Positions 44,561 to 52,536 of a stretch of 64,000 nt of DNA are shown piece by piece. Source of the DNA: Acidimicrobiaceae bacterium (GTDB lineage Bacteria > Actinomycetota > Acidimicrobiia > Acidimicrobiales > Ilumatobacteraceae); assembly GCA_016722025.1 (NCBI GenBank), contig JADKGZ010000003.1, positions 186,001 to 250,000 of the forward strand. The letters are read 5' to 3'. Positions within the stretch are counted from its first letter, which is position 1. Each line of letters begins with the position of its first letter. A model generated the notes under the pieces. It worked only from the letters and a program-made list of their open reading frames with translations, did not search any database and was not told where the DNA came from. The translations under genes and the position numbers were made by a program.

Positions 44561-45889
44561 TCAGCGGCGGAACCAGGTGAGCTGGTCGGCGACCTGGGCA
44601 CGCAGCTCGTGGTCGGTGACGCCCAAACCCTCGGAAGGGGCCAGCGCGAGCACGGCGATCTTGCCCTCGTGCATGTTGTGGTGCACCTGGTAGGCGGCCT
44701 CGCCGGTCTGCTCGAGCGGGAACACCTGGCTGAGCACCGGGTGGATCATGCCCTTGCTGATCAACCGGTTGGCCTCCCAGGCCTCCTTGTAGTTGGCGAA
44801 GTGGCTGCCGACCAGCTTCTTCAAGCGCATCCAGAAGTGGCGGTTGTCGAACTCCATCATGAAGCCACTGGTGGCCGCGCAGGTGACCACGGTGCCACCG
44901 CGCTTGGCGACGTACATCGACGCGCCGAACGTGCTGCGGCCGGGGTGCTCGAACACGATGTCGGGGTCTTCGCCGCACAGGCCACGGATGTCCTTGCCCA
45001 GACGGCGCCACTCGCCTTCGTCGTGCGCACCGTTGTCGTCCCAGAACTGGTAGCCGGCGGCGCTGCGATCGATGATGTGCTGCACGCCCATCTTGCGCAG
45101 GATGGCGGCCTTGTCGGGCGACGACACCACGCACACCGGAATGCCGCCGCCGTTGAGCACGTACTGCGTGGCATAGGCGCCGATGCCGCCGGTGGCACCC
45201 CAGATGAGCACGACGTCGCCCTGCTTCATGCGCGCGCCGTTGCGCCCGACCAGCATGCGGTACGACGTGCTGTTGCACAGCGCGTTGACCGCCGCTTCCT
45301 CCCAGGTGAGGTGCGCGGGCTTGGGCATCAGCTGGTTGGCCTTCACCACGGCCAGGTCGGCGAGACCGCCGAAGTTGGTCTCGTAGCCCCAGATGCGCTG
45401 GTTGGCGGCCATCATCGAATCGTCGTGCGCACTCTGGTCCTGGTCGTCGACGTGGTTGCAGTGCACCGTGACGCGGTCGCCCGGCTTCCAGTTGCGCACG
45501 GCCGTGCCCACCTGCACCACCACGCCCGCGGCATCACTGCCCACCACCTGGTACGGCTGGTCGTGGCGCTGCGCCCACTGGCTCTCGCGTGCCAGGCGGG
45601 CCATCGGGCCGAAGGTGCTGACCGGCTCGAAGATGCTGCTCCACACCGTGTTGAAGTTGATGCTGCTGGCCATCACCGCCAGGTACACCTCGTCGGGCGC
45701 CAGCTCGGGCGTGGGCACATCGCCCACGTGCAGGCTCTGCCGCGGGTCCTTGTCCTTCGACGCCACGCCCTTCCACATGTCTTGCTCGTCCTTCAGCACG
45801 TGCACCGCGCGGTAGCTCGACGGCACGGTGAGGTTGGCGAAGTCGTCGGCGCTGGCGTTGGACTGGATGGCGTCGAGGATGTGCTGCAT
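44561..45889 (-). CDS. ccr: Crotonyl-CoA carboxylase/reductase
   Basis: Medium-chain dehydrogenase/reductase family enzyme of 442 residues, the expected length. It reductively carboxylates crotonyl-CoA to ethylmalonyl-CoA with NADPH and CO2, the key step of the ethylmalonyl-CoA pathway. Diagnostic features are VYLAVMASSINFNTVWSSIFEPVST-like N-terminal motifs, NALCNSTSYRMLVGRN, the nucleotide loop LIWGATGGIGAYA, DIVFEHPGRSTFGASMYV and SHFANYKEAWEANRLI. With mce and the thiolase nearby it supports acetyl-CoA assimilation or branched precursor supply. Confidence 0.95.
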   Translation of the reverse strand: MQHILDAIQSNASADDFANLTVPSSYRAVHVLKDEQDMWKGVASKDKDPRQSLHVGDVPTPELAPDEVYLAVMASSINFNTVWSSIFEPVSTFGPMARLARESQWAQRHDQPYQVVGSDAAGVVVQVGTAVRNWKPGDRVTVHCNHVDDQDQSAHDDSMMAANQRIWGYETNFGGLADLAVVKANQLMPKPAHLTWEEAAVNALCNSTSYRMLVGRNGARMKQGDVVLIWGATGGIGAYATQYVLNGGGIPVCVVSSPDKAAILRKMGVQHIIDRSAAGYQFWDDNGAHDEGEWRRLGKDIRGLCGEDPDIVFEHPGRSTFGASMYVAKRGGTVVTCAATSGFMMEFDNRHFWMRLKKLVGSHFANYKEAWEANRLISKGMIHPVLSQVFPLEQTGEAAYQVHHNMHEGKIAVLALAPSEGLGVTDHELRAQVADQLTWFRR

Positions 45890-46017
45890 CCGGCGATGTT
45901 ACCGACGGGTAGGCAGGCCAGTCGAACCGACCAGGGAAGCGGCCCCGGCGCTGGCCGCTCGCACCCGCGGCACGGGGCGACCTGCATCGTGGGCGGCCGT
46001 CGTGCAAGAGTCGCGCC

Positions 46018-46713
46018 ATGACACGTGCACTCCGACGATCGATCCTGCTCGCCCTGGCCACCGCCTCGCTGCTCTCGGCGTGCGGCGACGACAGCCAGGC
46101 CGCCACCAACACCGCCGACACCGCCGACACCGCCGTGACCTCCGTGACCTCCGCCGAAGCCGCCGACGGTTGCGCCCCAGCCGACGGCAGCGCCGCCAAG
46201 CAGCAGACCTTCACCGCCGCCCCACCGGTGTGCCTGGAGAAGGGCGCCAGCTACGCCGCGGTCATCGAGACCAATCGAGGCACGCTGCACGTCACGCTGC
46301 GCGCCGACATCGCCCCGCAAACGGTCAACAGCTTCGTCAACCTGGCTCGCTACCACTACTTCGACGGCACCACCTGCCACCGAGCGATCCAGGGCTTCGT
46401 GGTGCAGTGCGGCGACCCCACCGCCACCGGGCAGGGTGGGCCCGGCTACGAGTTCTCCGACGAGTTGCCCACCGAGGCCTACCAGGTGGGCTCGATCGCC
46501 ATGGCCAACGCCGGCCCCAACACCAACGGCAGCCAGTTCTTCATCATCACCGGCGCCAACGGGGCCGCACTGCCGCCCAACTACTCGCTGTTCGGCCAGG
46601 TCGATGCCGCCGACCTGAGCGTGGTCGGCGACCTCGACGCGGTGGCCAACCCGGCCGACGGGCCGCCGTTGCAGCCGATCGACATCGTGAAGGTCACCAT
46701 CACCGAGCAGTAG
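46018..46713 (+). CDS. Secreted cyclophilin-type peptidyl-prolyl isomerase (lipoprotein)
   Basis: Protein of 231 residues with signal peptide and lipobox (SLLSAC, cysteine about 21), then a spacer and a cyclophilin domain: TVNSFVNLARYHYFDGTTCHRAIQGFVVQCGDP, GPGYEFSDEL, IAMANAGPNTNGSQFFI and LFGQV. The catalytic Arg (CHRAI) and the Q-F of SQFFI are present. It likely folds secreted proteins at the outer membrane face of the cell envelope. Confidence 0.92.
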   Translation: MTRALRRSILLALATASLLSACGDDSQAATNTADTADTAVTSVTSAEAADGCAPADGSAAKQQTFTAAPPVCLEKGASYAAVIETNRGTLHVTLRADIAPQTVNSFVNLARYHYFDGTTCHRAIQGFVVQCGDPTATGQGGPGYEFSDELPTEAYQVGSIAMANAGPNTNGSQFFIITGANGAALPPNYSLFGQVDAADLSVVGDLDAVANPADGPPLQPIDIVKVTITEQ

Positions 46714-46740
46714 CTCGCCGGCGAGCGACCCGCGGTGGGC

Positions 46741-47673
46741 TCAGCCAACCGCTTCGTCGATCACCACGTGGTGCTCGCGCGACTCGCGGTAGGCGAGCAC
46801 GCACAACGAGCACACCACCACCGACATCGCCAACGCCTGTGGCAGCGAGACGCGCTCGTCCAGGAACACCCACGCAGCGATGGAGGCACCGACCGGTTCC
46901 AGTTGGATGAGCACTGCGGTCACCGATGCCTCCACCCGGGGCTGTGCCCATGCCACAAGACCATGGCCGGCGATGCCGGGCCCGATGGCCAGCAACGACA
47001 CCCACAGCCACCCGGCACCCTCGATCTGCCCCAGGCGGCTGCCGAGGGAGAGCACCAGCAGCGACACCGTCACCGACGCCACCAACGTCACCGACGTCAT
47101 GTAGCGCACGGTCTCCACGGTGGCGCGCACGCGCTTGGTCTGCAGCAGGTACAGCACCCACACCAACAACGAGGCCACCGCCCACAGGTAGCCCACCGGC
47201 TTCGTGGTGGACCCATCGGCTGCCGCCGGCGCGGTGAGCACGGCCACCACCACGCCGCTCACGGCCACCAGGGTGCACAGCACCTTCACCGTCGTGTAGC
47301 GCTCGCCCATGAACGCCACTGCGATCGGCAGGGCCAACACGGGGCTGAGCGCGCCGATGATGAGGGCCACGGCGATGCTCGTGTACTCCAACGTGATGAA
47401 GAACACGCACAGGTTGAGCCCGAACAGCACGCCGGCGACGAAGCTGGCGCGCACGTCGGCCCACGACGGCCAGCGGCGCGTGACGGCGGCGATCGCGACG
47501 AGCACGGCGCACGCGATCCACAACCTCCAGAACGACAGCACGACGCCCGACGCCCCGGCGGACTTGCCCAGCACTCCTCCGAACGACCAGAACAGCGACG
47601 CCCACAGCACCGCCACCACGCCGGCACCACGCGTGGTGGGTGAGCCGGCGACGCGTTCTTCGATCACGGTCAC
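46741..47673 (-). CDS. EamA/DMT-family transporter
   Basis: Integral membrane protein of 310 residues with two EamA repeats and about ten helices (WASLFWSFGGVLGKSAG, ALIIGALSPVLALPIAVAFMGE in the first half; ALIQLEPVGASIAAWVFLDE in the second). Drug/metabolite transporters of this type usually export amino acids or metabolites; the substrate cannot be read. Convergent with the cyclophilin gene. Confidence 0.88.
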   Translation of the reverse strand: MTVIEERVAGSPTTRGAGVVAVLWASLFWSFGGVLGKSAGASGVVLSFWRLWIACAVLVAIAAVTRRWPSWADVRASFVAGVLFGLNLCVFFITLEYTSIAVALIIGALSPVLALPIAVAFMGERYTTVKVLCTLVAVSGVVVAVLTAPAAADGSTTKPVGYLWAVASLLVWVLYLLQTKRVRATVETVRYMTSVTLVASVTVSLLVLSLGSRLGQIEGAGWLWVSLLAIGPGIAGHGLVAWAQPRVEASVTAVLIQLEPVGASIAAWVFLDERVSLPQALAMSVVVCSLCVLAYRESREHHVVIDEAVG

Positions 47674-47784
47674 GGCAGCATCACGGTCACGCTAGCCAGT
47701 GCCTCCCGCTGCCACCGACCGGAGCCTGCACGACCGGGAGTTCTCCTGGTGACCCCGGCCCAGACCGTATGACAGCATCTCCCC

Positions 47785-48984
47785 ATGGCTGACGACGACC
47801 TCCTCGAGCAAGCTCGAGCCCTCCACCTCCGAGCCGAAACCATGCGCACCGACGCCGCCGGCCTGCGCAAAGAGCTCGGGGCCGAGTTCCGCGAAAGTGG
47901 TATCGAGCTCGGCCTCGCCCGTGACCGTGCACTGCGGGCCAAGATGACTGCCGACCATGCCGTGGAAGACGCCGACCAGCGCACGACCTCGATGGAAGCC
48001 TCGCTGGCCGAGACGCGCCAGGCCCTCGCGAAGGGCGAGGCAGCGCTGGTCGCCGCCAACGCCAAGGGCAACACGTCTGCGGCAGCGGAGCAGCAGGAGT
48101 TCAACGACGGTTTCCGCGACATGCTCGCCCAGGCCCAGGCGCGCCTTCATGCCAACAAGCTCGACTCCGCAGCAACCCGCGAAGCCGCCGGCACCGGCGA
48201 ACGGGCGGCGCGCGAGACGCAGCTCGCCTACGAGGAGAGCACCGCAGCGATCACCGCCGCCGAAACGGAGATCGACAAGATCGAGAACCAGGCCGCCCTC
48301 ATCGAGCAGGCGCGGATGAAGCTGGTCGAGGCCGACCTGAAGTACGGCGGCGACCCGCCCGCCGACGCCGACATCGACAAGTGGGTCACTGCCAGAGCCA
48401 CGCTCGAGGGAGCGGCCGAGAACCTCCTGAAGCAGGCCGATGCCATCACCGTCGATCGCAGGGTCATCGCTGTGGTGGTGCCCACCGCCGACGACCCGGT
48501 CGTTCCCAAGCCGCTGGGCGACGACCTGATGGATCCCAACGACGACGCCACGGAGGTGCCCGCGCCCACCGACGACGCCGACCCGCTGCCCGACGATGTG
48601 GCGGGCGAAGGGGACGACGACCGACCGAACGAGGTGGCGGCCACCGAAGTCGACGCGATCTCCGGCGCCGACGCGCTCGGGCTGGATCCGTTGCTGCTCG
48701 ACGCACCAGTGGTCGACACCGAGTACGGCAGTGAGCCGGCCGACCCGGCTCTGGCGCCCGCGGCGGATGCCGATGCCGCCGCAGATGCCGTCACCGAGGT
48801 GGAGCACAGTGGCGATGTGTTCGCAGCCGTCGCAGTGCCCGACGCGACCGACGCGGAGCCGATCGAATGGGCGACGGCCGACGCGGAGTTGCCCGACACC
48901 AACGGGTGGGAGACCACTGCGGCCGACGACGGGCCCGAACCCCTCGACACCTCCGGCGACTTCTCCGCGACCGACGGGTTCTGA
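47785..48984 (+). CDS. Acidic coiled-coil protein of unknown function
   Basis: Protein of 399 residues, no signal peptide. Residues 1-215 are helical, charged and heptad-like (LLEQARALHLRAETMRTDAAGLRKEL; AAITAAETEIDKIENQAALIEQARMKLVEADL). The remainder is strongly acidic and low in complexity (DDPVVPKPLGDDLMDPNDD ... DDVAGEGDDDRPNEV), probably disordered. No family recognised. Divergent from the EamA gene with 111 bp between. Confidence 0.7.
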   Translation: MADDDLLEQARALHLRAETMRTDAAGLRKELGAEFRESGIELGLARDRALRAKMTADHAVEDADQRTTSMEASLAETRQALAKGEAALVAANAKGNTSAAAEQQEFNDGFRDMLAQAQARLHANKLDSAATREAAGTGERAARETQLAYEESTAAITAAETEIDKIENQAALIEQARMKLVEADLKYGGDPPADADIDKWVTARATLEGAAENLLKQADAITVDRRVIAVVVPTADDPVVPKPLGDDLMDPNDDATEVPAPTDDADPLPDDVAGEGDDDRPNEVAATEVDAISGADALGLDPLLLDAPVVDTEYGSEPADPALAPAADADAAADAVTEVEHSGDVFAAVAVPDATDAEPIEWATADAELPDTNGWETTAADDGPEPLDTSGDFSATDGF

Positions 48985-49060
48985 CGCGTCGCGCCGGCGA
49001 ACGCGGCCGGCAGCACCCGCGACCCGCTGAGCAGACCTGGCGCCACTAACGTCGCTGTTC

Positions 49061-50335
49061 GTGGCTTGCCGAACCCGTTGGGTCTTCGTGGTCGCAGTGT
49101 CGTTGATGCTGTCGGCCTGCCAGCCCCATCGCCTGCTCGGCGACTGGGTGGCCCCAGCGAGTGCTGCTGCGCAACGACCCGTCACCGACCGGCCGGCGTA
49201 CTCCACGGCGCCCGACCACTTCGTGAGCGGTTGGGTGCCGTACTGGAAGCAAGAGGGCCAGCGGCCGCACCGCGATCGAGAGCTCGCCGCGCTCGATCGG
49301 CGACGTCTCGCCGCTGTGGTACGGCACGACCAACGACGGTTCCCTCACGTTGCTGGGCAGCGCCAGCAACCTGCAGGCGGTGGTCGCCGCCACTCGCGCC
49401 GCCGGCCTGCCACTGATTCCGGGCATCTTCGACAGCACCGGCGCAGGGGTGATGAGCGGCATCCTGGGCGACCCGGTCACCCGCGCCGCGCACGTGAAGA
49501 ACATCGTCGACCTGGTGATGGCGAAGGGCTACGACGGCATCGACATCGACTACGAGGTGTTCGCCTTCGACCACCCTGGCGAGCCGTGGCCGGCCATCAC
49601 CCCGAAGTGGGTGGCGTTCGTCAACGAGCTCAGCGCCGGGCTGCACGCGAAGGGCAAGCTGCTCAGCATCACCGTGCCCCCCGTGTGGAACAACGGCCTC
49701 TCCGGGTACACGGTCTACGCACAGGACCAGATCGCACCCGTCATCGATCGGCTGCGGCTGATGGTGTACGACTGGAGCATCAGCGCCCCCGGCCCGATCT
49801 CGCCGATGACCTGAGGTCACCTCCCGTCATCGCCTACAGCTCATCGGTGGTGCCGGTGTCCAAGCTGCAGGTGGGTGTGCCGGCATACGGCCGCCACTGG
49901 GTCACCAAGAAGAACTCCAACGAGACGTGCCCAGATGCGGCCATCTACCGCGAGAGCGTGCTGATGAAGAACATCGGCGCGCTCGCCGCCGGTCGTACCG
50001 TCACTCGCCACTCCTCGGGTGAGCTCACGTTCTCTTGGACGCAGAGCGTCACCGGGCCGCGCAGCAAGCCGGTCGCGCCCCCCGTGGTGCCGCCCGCGCC
50101 TTTCCCCGTCACCGCCGTCAACGGCCCGGCCGGCGGGGGTTCGCTGCAGCCCGCGCTGCGGCTCACCCCGCCATCGTCGCAGGTCACCTGCACCGTGCAG
50201 CACACCGTGTTCGTGCCCGATGCGTTCAGCGTCGATCAGCGCTCCGACACCGCGCAGGCCGCCGGTTGGCGCGGCATCATCCTGTGGGCGTTCGGCTACG
50301 AGAGCAGCGACCTGTACCAGGTGCTCGCGTCGTAG
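49061..50335 (+). pseudogene. GH18-like glycoside hydrolase lipoprotein with two compensating frameshifts
   Basis: Lipoprotein (lipobox MLSAC) of about 425 residues over two frames. The first frame gives DHFVSGWVPYWKQE; from about 49260 the protein continues in another frame with SPLWYGTTNDGSLTLLGSASN, KGYDGIDIDYEVFAFD (the DxxDxDxE chitinase-type catalytic motif) and RLMVYDWSISAPGPISPM; near 49815-49822 it returns to the first frame with VIAYSSSVVPVSKLQVGVPAYGRHW and ends with GWRGIILWAFGYES. The catalytic core is intact, arguing for indel errors (one extra base, one missing) rather than decay. Likely acts on peptidoglycan-like or chitin-like glycans. Confidence 0.75.
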
Positions 50336-50472
50336 GGCGCTCGCCACGCGCGCCTCTCCGCTGATCGGCGCTCCGCATTACCGCCGGGTAACCCGCCGCG
50401 AATACGCTGCGGGCACACTGCAGTCCACTGGCCGGTGCCCGTGGCCCGCAACCGTCTGATGGAGGTCATCGC

Positions 50473-51654
50473 ATGTCTGGTTCGTACATCGTCGCCGGAG
50501 CCCGCACACCGATCGGCAAGATGAGCGGCGCCCTCGCGTCGTTCACCGCCGCCGAGCTCGGTGGCTTCGCGATCAAGGCCGCGCTCGAGCGCGCCGGCGT
50601 GGCCCCGGAGGAAGTGGAGCACGTGATCATGGGCCAGGTGCTCACGGCCGGGCAGGGGCAGGTGCCCTCGCGGCAAGCAGCGTTCAACGGTGGCATCCCG
50701 ATGAGCGTGCCCAGCATCAACATCAACAAGGTGTGCCTCAGCGGTCTCAACAGCATCTACCTCGCCAACCAGATGATCATGAGCGGCGAGGCCGACATCG
50801 TCATCGCCGGCGGCATGGAGAGCATGACCAACGCGCCGTACCTCGCGCAGGGCGCGCGCGGCGGCTTCCGCTACGGCAACACCGAGCTGCAGGACGCAAT
50901 CGTGCGCGACGGCCTGTGGTGCGCGTTCGACGCCTGCCTGATGGGCCTGGGCACCGAGCGCTACGCGGCCGGCAACATCACCCGCGAGCAGCAAGACGAC
51001 ATGGCGATGAAGAGCAACGTGCGCGCCGCCGCCGCCATCGCGGAAGGCCGCCTCACCGACGAGATCGTGCCCGTGGTCATCCCGCAGCGCAAGGGCGACC
51101 CCACGGTCGTCGCCACCGACGAGGGCGTGCGTGGCAACACCACGATGGAGTCCCTCGGCGGCCTCAAGCCGGCGTTCGACAAGGAGGGCACCATCACGGC
51201 GGCCAACGCGTCGCAGATCAGCGACGGCGGTTCGGCGATCGTGATGATGAGCGAGAAGGCCGTCAACGCCCGCGGCGTCACGCCGCTGGGTCAGTTCGTG
51301 TCGTACGGCATGGTGGCCGGCCCCGACAACGCCTCGTTGCTGCACCAGCCCAGCCGGGCCATCCAGCGTGCGCTGGCGCGGGCCGGCAAGTCCATCGCCG
51401 ACGTCGACCTGTTCGAGATCAACGAGGCCTTCGCGGCAGTGGGCATCGCCTCCATCGCCGAGCTGGGCATCAGTGACGAGATCGTCAACGTCAACGGCGG
51501 CGCCATCGCCCTCGGCCACCCGATCGGCATGAGCGGCAACCGCCTGGCACTCACCATCCTGCACGAGCTGCGCCGTCGCGGTGGTGGCACGGGGGCCGCA
51601 GCGCTGTGTGGCGGCGGCGGCCAAGGCGATGCCATCGTCGTGCGCACCGTCTGA
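50473..51654 (+). CDS. Acetyl-CoA C-acetyltransferase (thiolase)
   Basis: Thiolase of 393 residues. The acylated cysteine is in INKVCLSGLNSIYLAN (about residue 88), the catalytic histidine in NVNGGAIALGHPIGMSG and the second cysteine in AALCGGGGQGDA. It condenses two acetyl-CoA to acetoacetyl-CoA or runs in the degradative direction. A GGAGG lies 10 bp before the ATG. It could feed the crotonyl-CoA needed by ccr. Confidence 0.93.
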   Translation: MSGSYIVAGARTPIGKMSGALASFTAAELGGFAIKAALERAGVAPEEVEHVIMGQVLTAGQGQVPSRQAAFNGGIPMSVPSININKVCLSGLNSIYLANQMIMSGEADIVIAGGMESMTNAPYLAQGARGGFRYGNTELQDAIVRDGLWCAFDACLMGLGTERYAAGNITREQQDDMAMKSNVRAAAAIAEGRLTDEIVPVVIPQRKGDPTVVATDEGVRGNTTMESLGGLKPAFDKEGTITAANASQISDGGSAIVMMSEKAVNARGVTPLGQFVSYGMVAGPDNASLLHQPSRAIQRALARAGKSIADVDLFEINEAFAAVGIASIAELGISDEIVNVNGGAIALGHPIGMSGNRLALTILHELRRRGGGTGAAALCGGGGQGDAIVVRTV

Positions 51655-51663
51655 TCGAGTAGC

Positions 51664-51697
51664 GCCGCTGATCGAGCCATGCCGCTGATCGAGCCAT
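51664..51697. repeat. Two 17-bp direct repeats after the thiolase gene
   Basis: GCCGCTGATCGAGCCAT occurs twice in tandem (51664-51680, 51681-51697), with a partial third copy (CTGATCGAG) at the thiolase stop codon. The stretch precedes the thiolase terminator. Confidence 0.8.
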
Positions 51698-51713
51698 GCC
51701 ACTGTCGAGACGG

Positions 51714-51742
51714 GTTGAATCGACGAATTGTGTCGATTCAAC
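51714..51742. terminator. Hairpin terminator after the thiolase gene
   Basis: Perfect 11-bp stem GTTGAATCGAC (51714-51724) / GTCGATTCAAC (51732-51742), 7-nt loop, 60 bp after the thiolase stop. A short AAAG follows, so termination may be weak or factor-dependent. Confidence 0.6.
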
Positions 51743-51759
51743 AAAGATTGTGACGAGGG

Positions 51760-51788
51760 TTGACACATTGGGGCCGATCCCGTAATGT
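51760..51788 (+). promoter_or_regulatory. Consensus housekeeping promoter
   Basis: TTGACA (51760-51765), 17-bp spacer, TAATGT (51783-51788): a near-consensus sigma-70 promoter on the plus strand, in a local AT-rich dip. No protein gene lies downstream on this strand before the convergent recR stop, pointing to a non-coding transcript. Confidence 0.7.
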
Positions 51789-51794
51789 AACCGC

Positions 51795-51920
51795 AACATA
51801 CACGACAGTGATTCGCGCCAGTCGCACACCACCGTCGTGCTCAAGATCTGGGGTACCACCTCTGGAGCTGGCCCGTCCGCCCGCTACCAGGTCCAGGAGT
51901 GGTACCCCAGTGTTCGTTTT
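51795..51920 (+). ncRNA. Candidate small RNA ending in an intrinsic terminator
   Basis: Predicted transcript of about 125 nt from the promoter at 51760-51788. Its 3' part is a long hairpin: 12-bp perfect stem CTGGGGTACCAC (51848-51859) / GTGGTACCCCAG (51899-51910), continued inward by CTC-TGGA / TCCA-GAG and CTGG / CCAG, then TGTTCGTTTT (51911-51920). It lacks the SRP, 6S, tmRNA or RNase P signatures I can recognise. The boundaries are inferred. Confidence 0.45.
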
Positions 51921-51927
51921 CGCACGC

Positions 51928-52533
51928 TCAGCCGTGAAGCTCGCGACGGCCTTCCAGGGCCCGGCCCAAGGTGAGCTCGTCGGCGTACTCCAGGTCGCCA
52001 CCCACCGGCAGGCCACTGGCGATGCGGGTGACCTTCACGCCGAACGGCTTCATCATGCGCGCGATGTACATGGCCGTCACCTCGCCCTCGGTGTTGGGGT
52101 TGGTGCACAGGATCACCTCCTGCACGTCTTCGGGCTCGATGCGGGCGAACAGCTCCTTCATCTTCAGCTGCTCGGGGCCGACGCCGTCGAGCGGGTTCAT
52201 CGCGCCCAGCAGCACGTGGTAGCGCCCGGTGAACTCGCCGGTCTTCTCGATGGAGATGATGTCGCGCGACTCCTCCACCACGCACAGCACCGTGCTGTCG
52301 CGGCGGTCGTCGAGACAGATGGGGCACAGCTCACCTTCCGCGAAGTTCCAGCAACGCGTGCAGAACCGCACCCGCGCCTTGGCATCGGTGATGGACAGCG
52401 CCAGCCGCGCGACGTCGTCGGCGGGAATCTTGAGCAGGTGGAAGGCGATGCGTTGTGCCGACTTGGGGCCGACGCCGGGCATGCGGCCGAGCTCGTCGAT
52501 GAGCGTTTGCACGGGCTGCGTGTAGACGGCCAT
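51928..52533 (-). CDS. recR: Recombination protein RecR
   Basis: RecR of 201 residues, the standard length. Features: N-terminal helix-hairpin-helix LGRMPGVGPKSAQRIAFHLL, C4 zinc finger (CTRC and CPIC, about residues 58-73), Toprim domain (TVLCVVEESRDIISIEKTGEF ... ILCTNPNTEGEVTAMYIA) and C-terminal Walker B-like TRIASGLPVGGDLEYAD. With RecF/RecO it loads RecA at gaps. It starts 3 bp after dnaX; the ybaB/ebfC gene that often lies between them is absent here. Confidence 0.96.
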   Translation of the reverse strand: MAVYTQPVQTLIDELGRMPGVGPKSAQRIAFHLLKIPADDVARLALSITDAKARVRFCTRCWNFAEGELCPICLDDRRDSTVLCVVEESRDIISIEKTGEFTGRYHVLLGAMNPLDGVGPEQLKMKELFARIEPEDVQEVILCTNPNTEGEVTAMYIARMMKPFGVKVTRIASGLPVGGDLEYADELTLGRALEGRRELHG

Positions 52534-52536
52534 GGT

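Noticed and set aside
51795..51920. The structured RNA beside recR as an SRP or 6S RNA
   Set aside because: ACCAGGTCCAGGAG only superficially resembles the SRP loop and the tetraloop segment is missing; no 6S-like open bubble.
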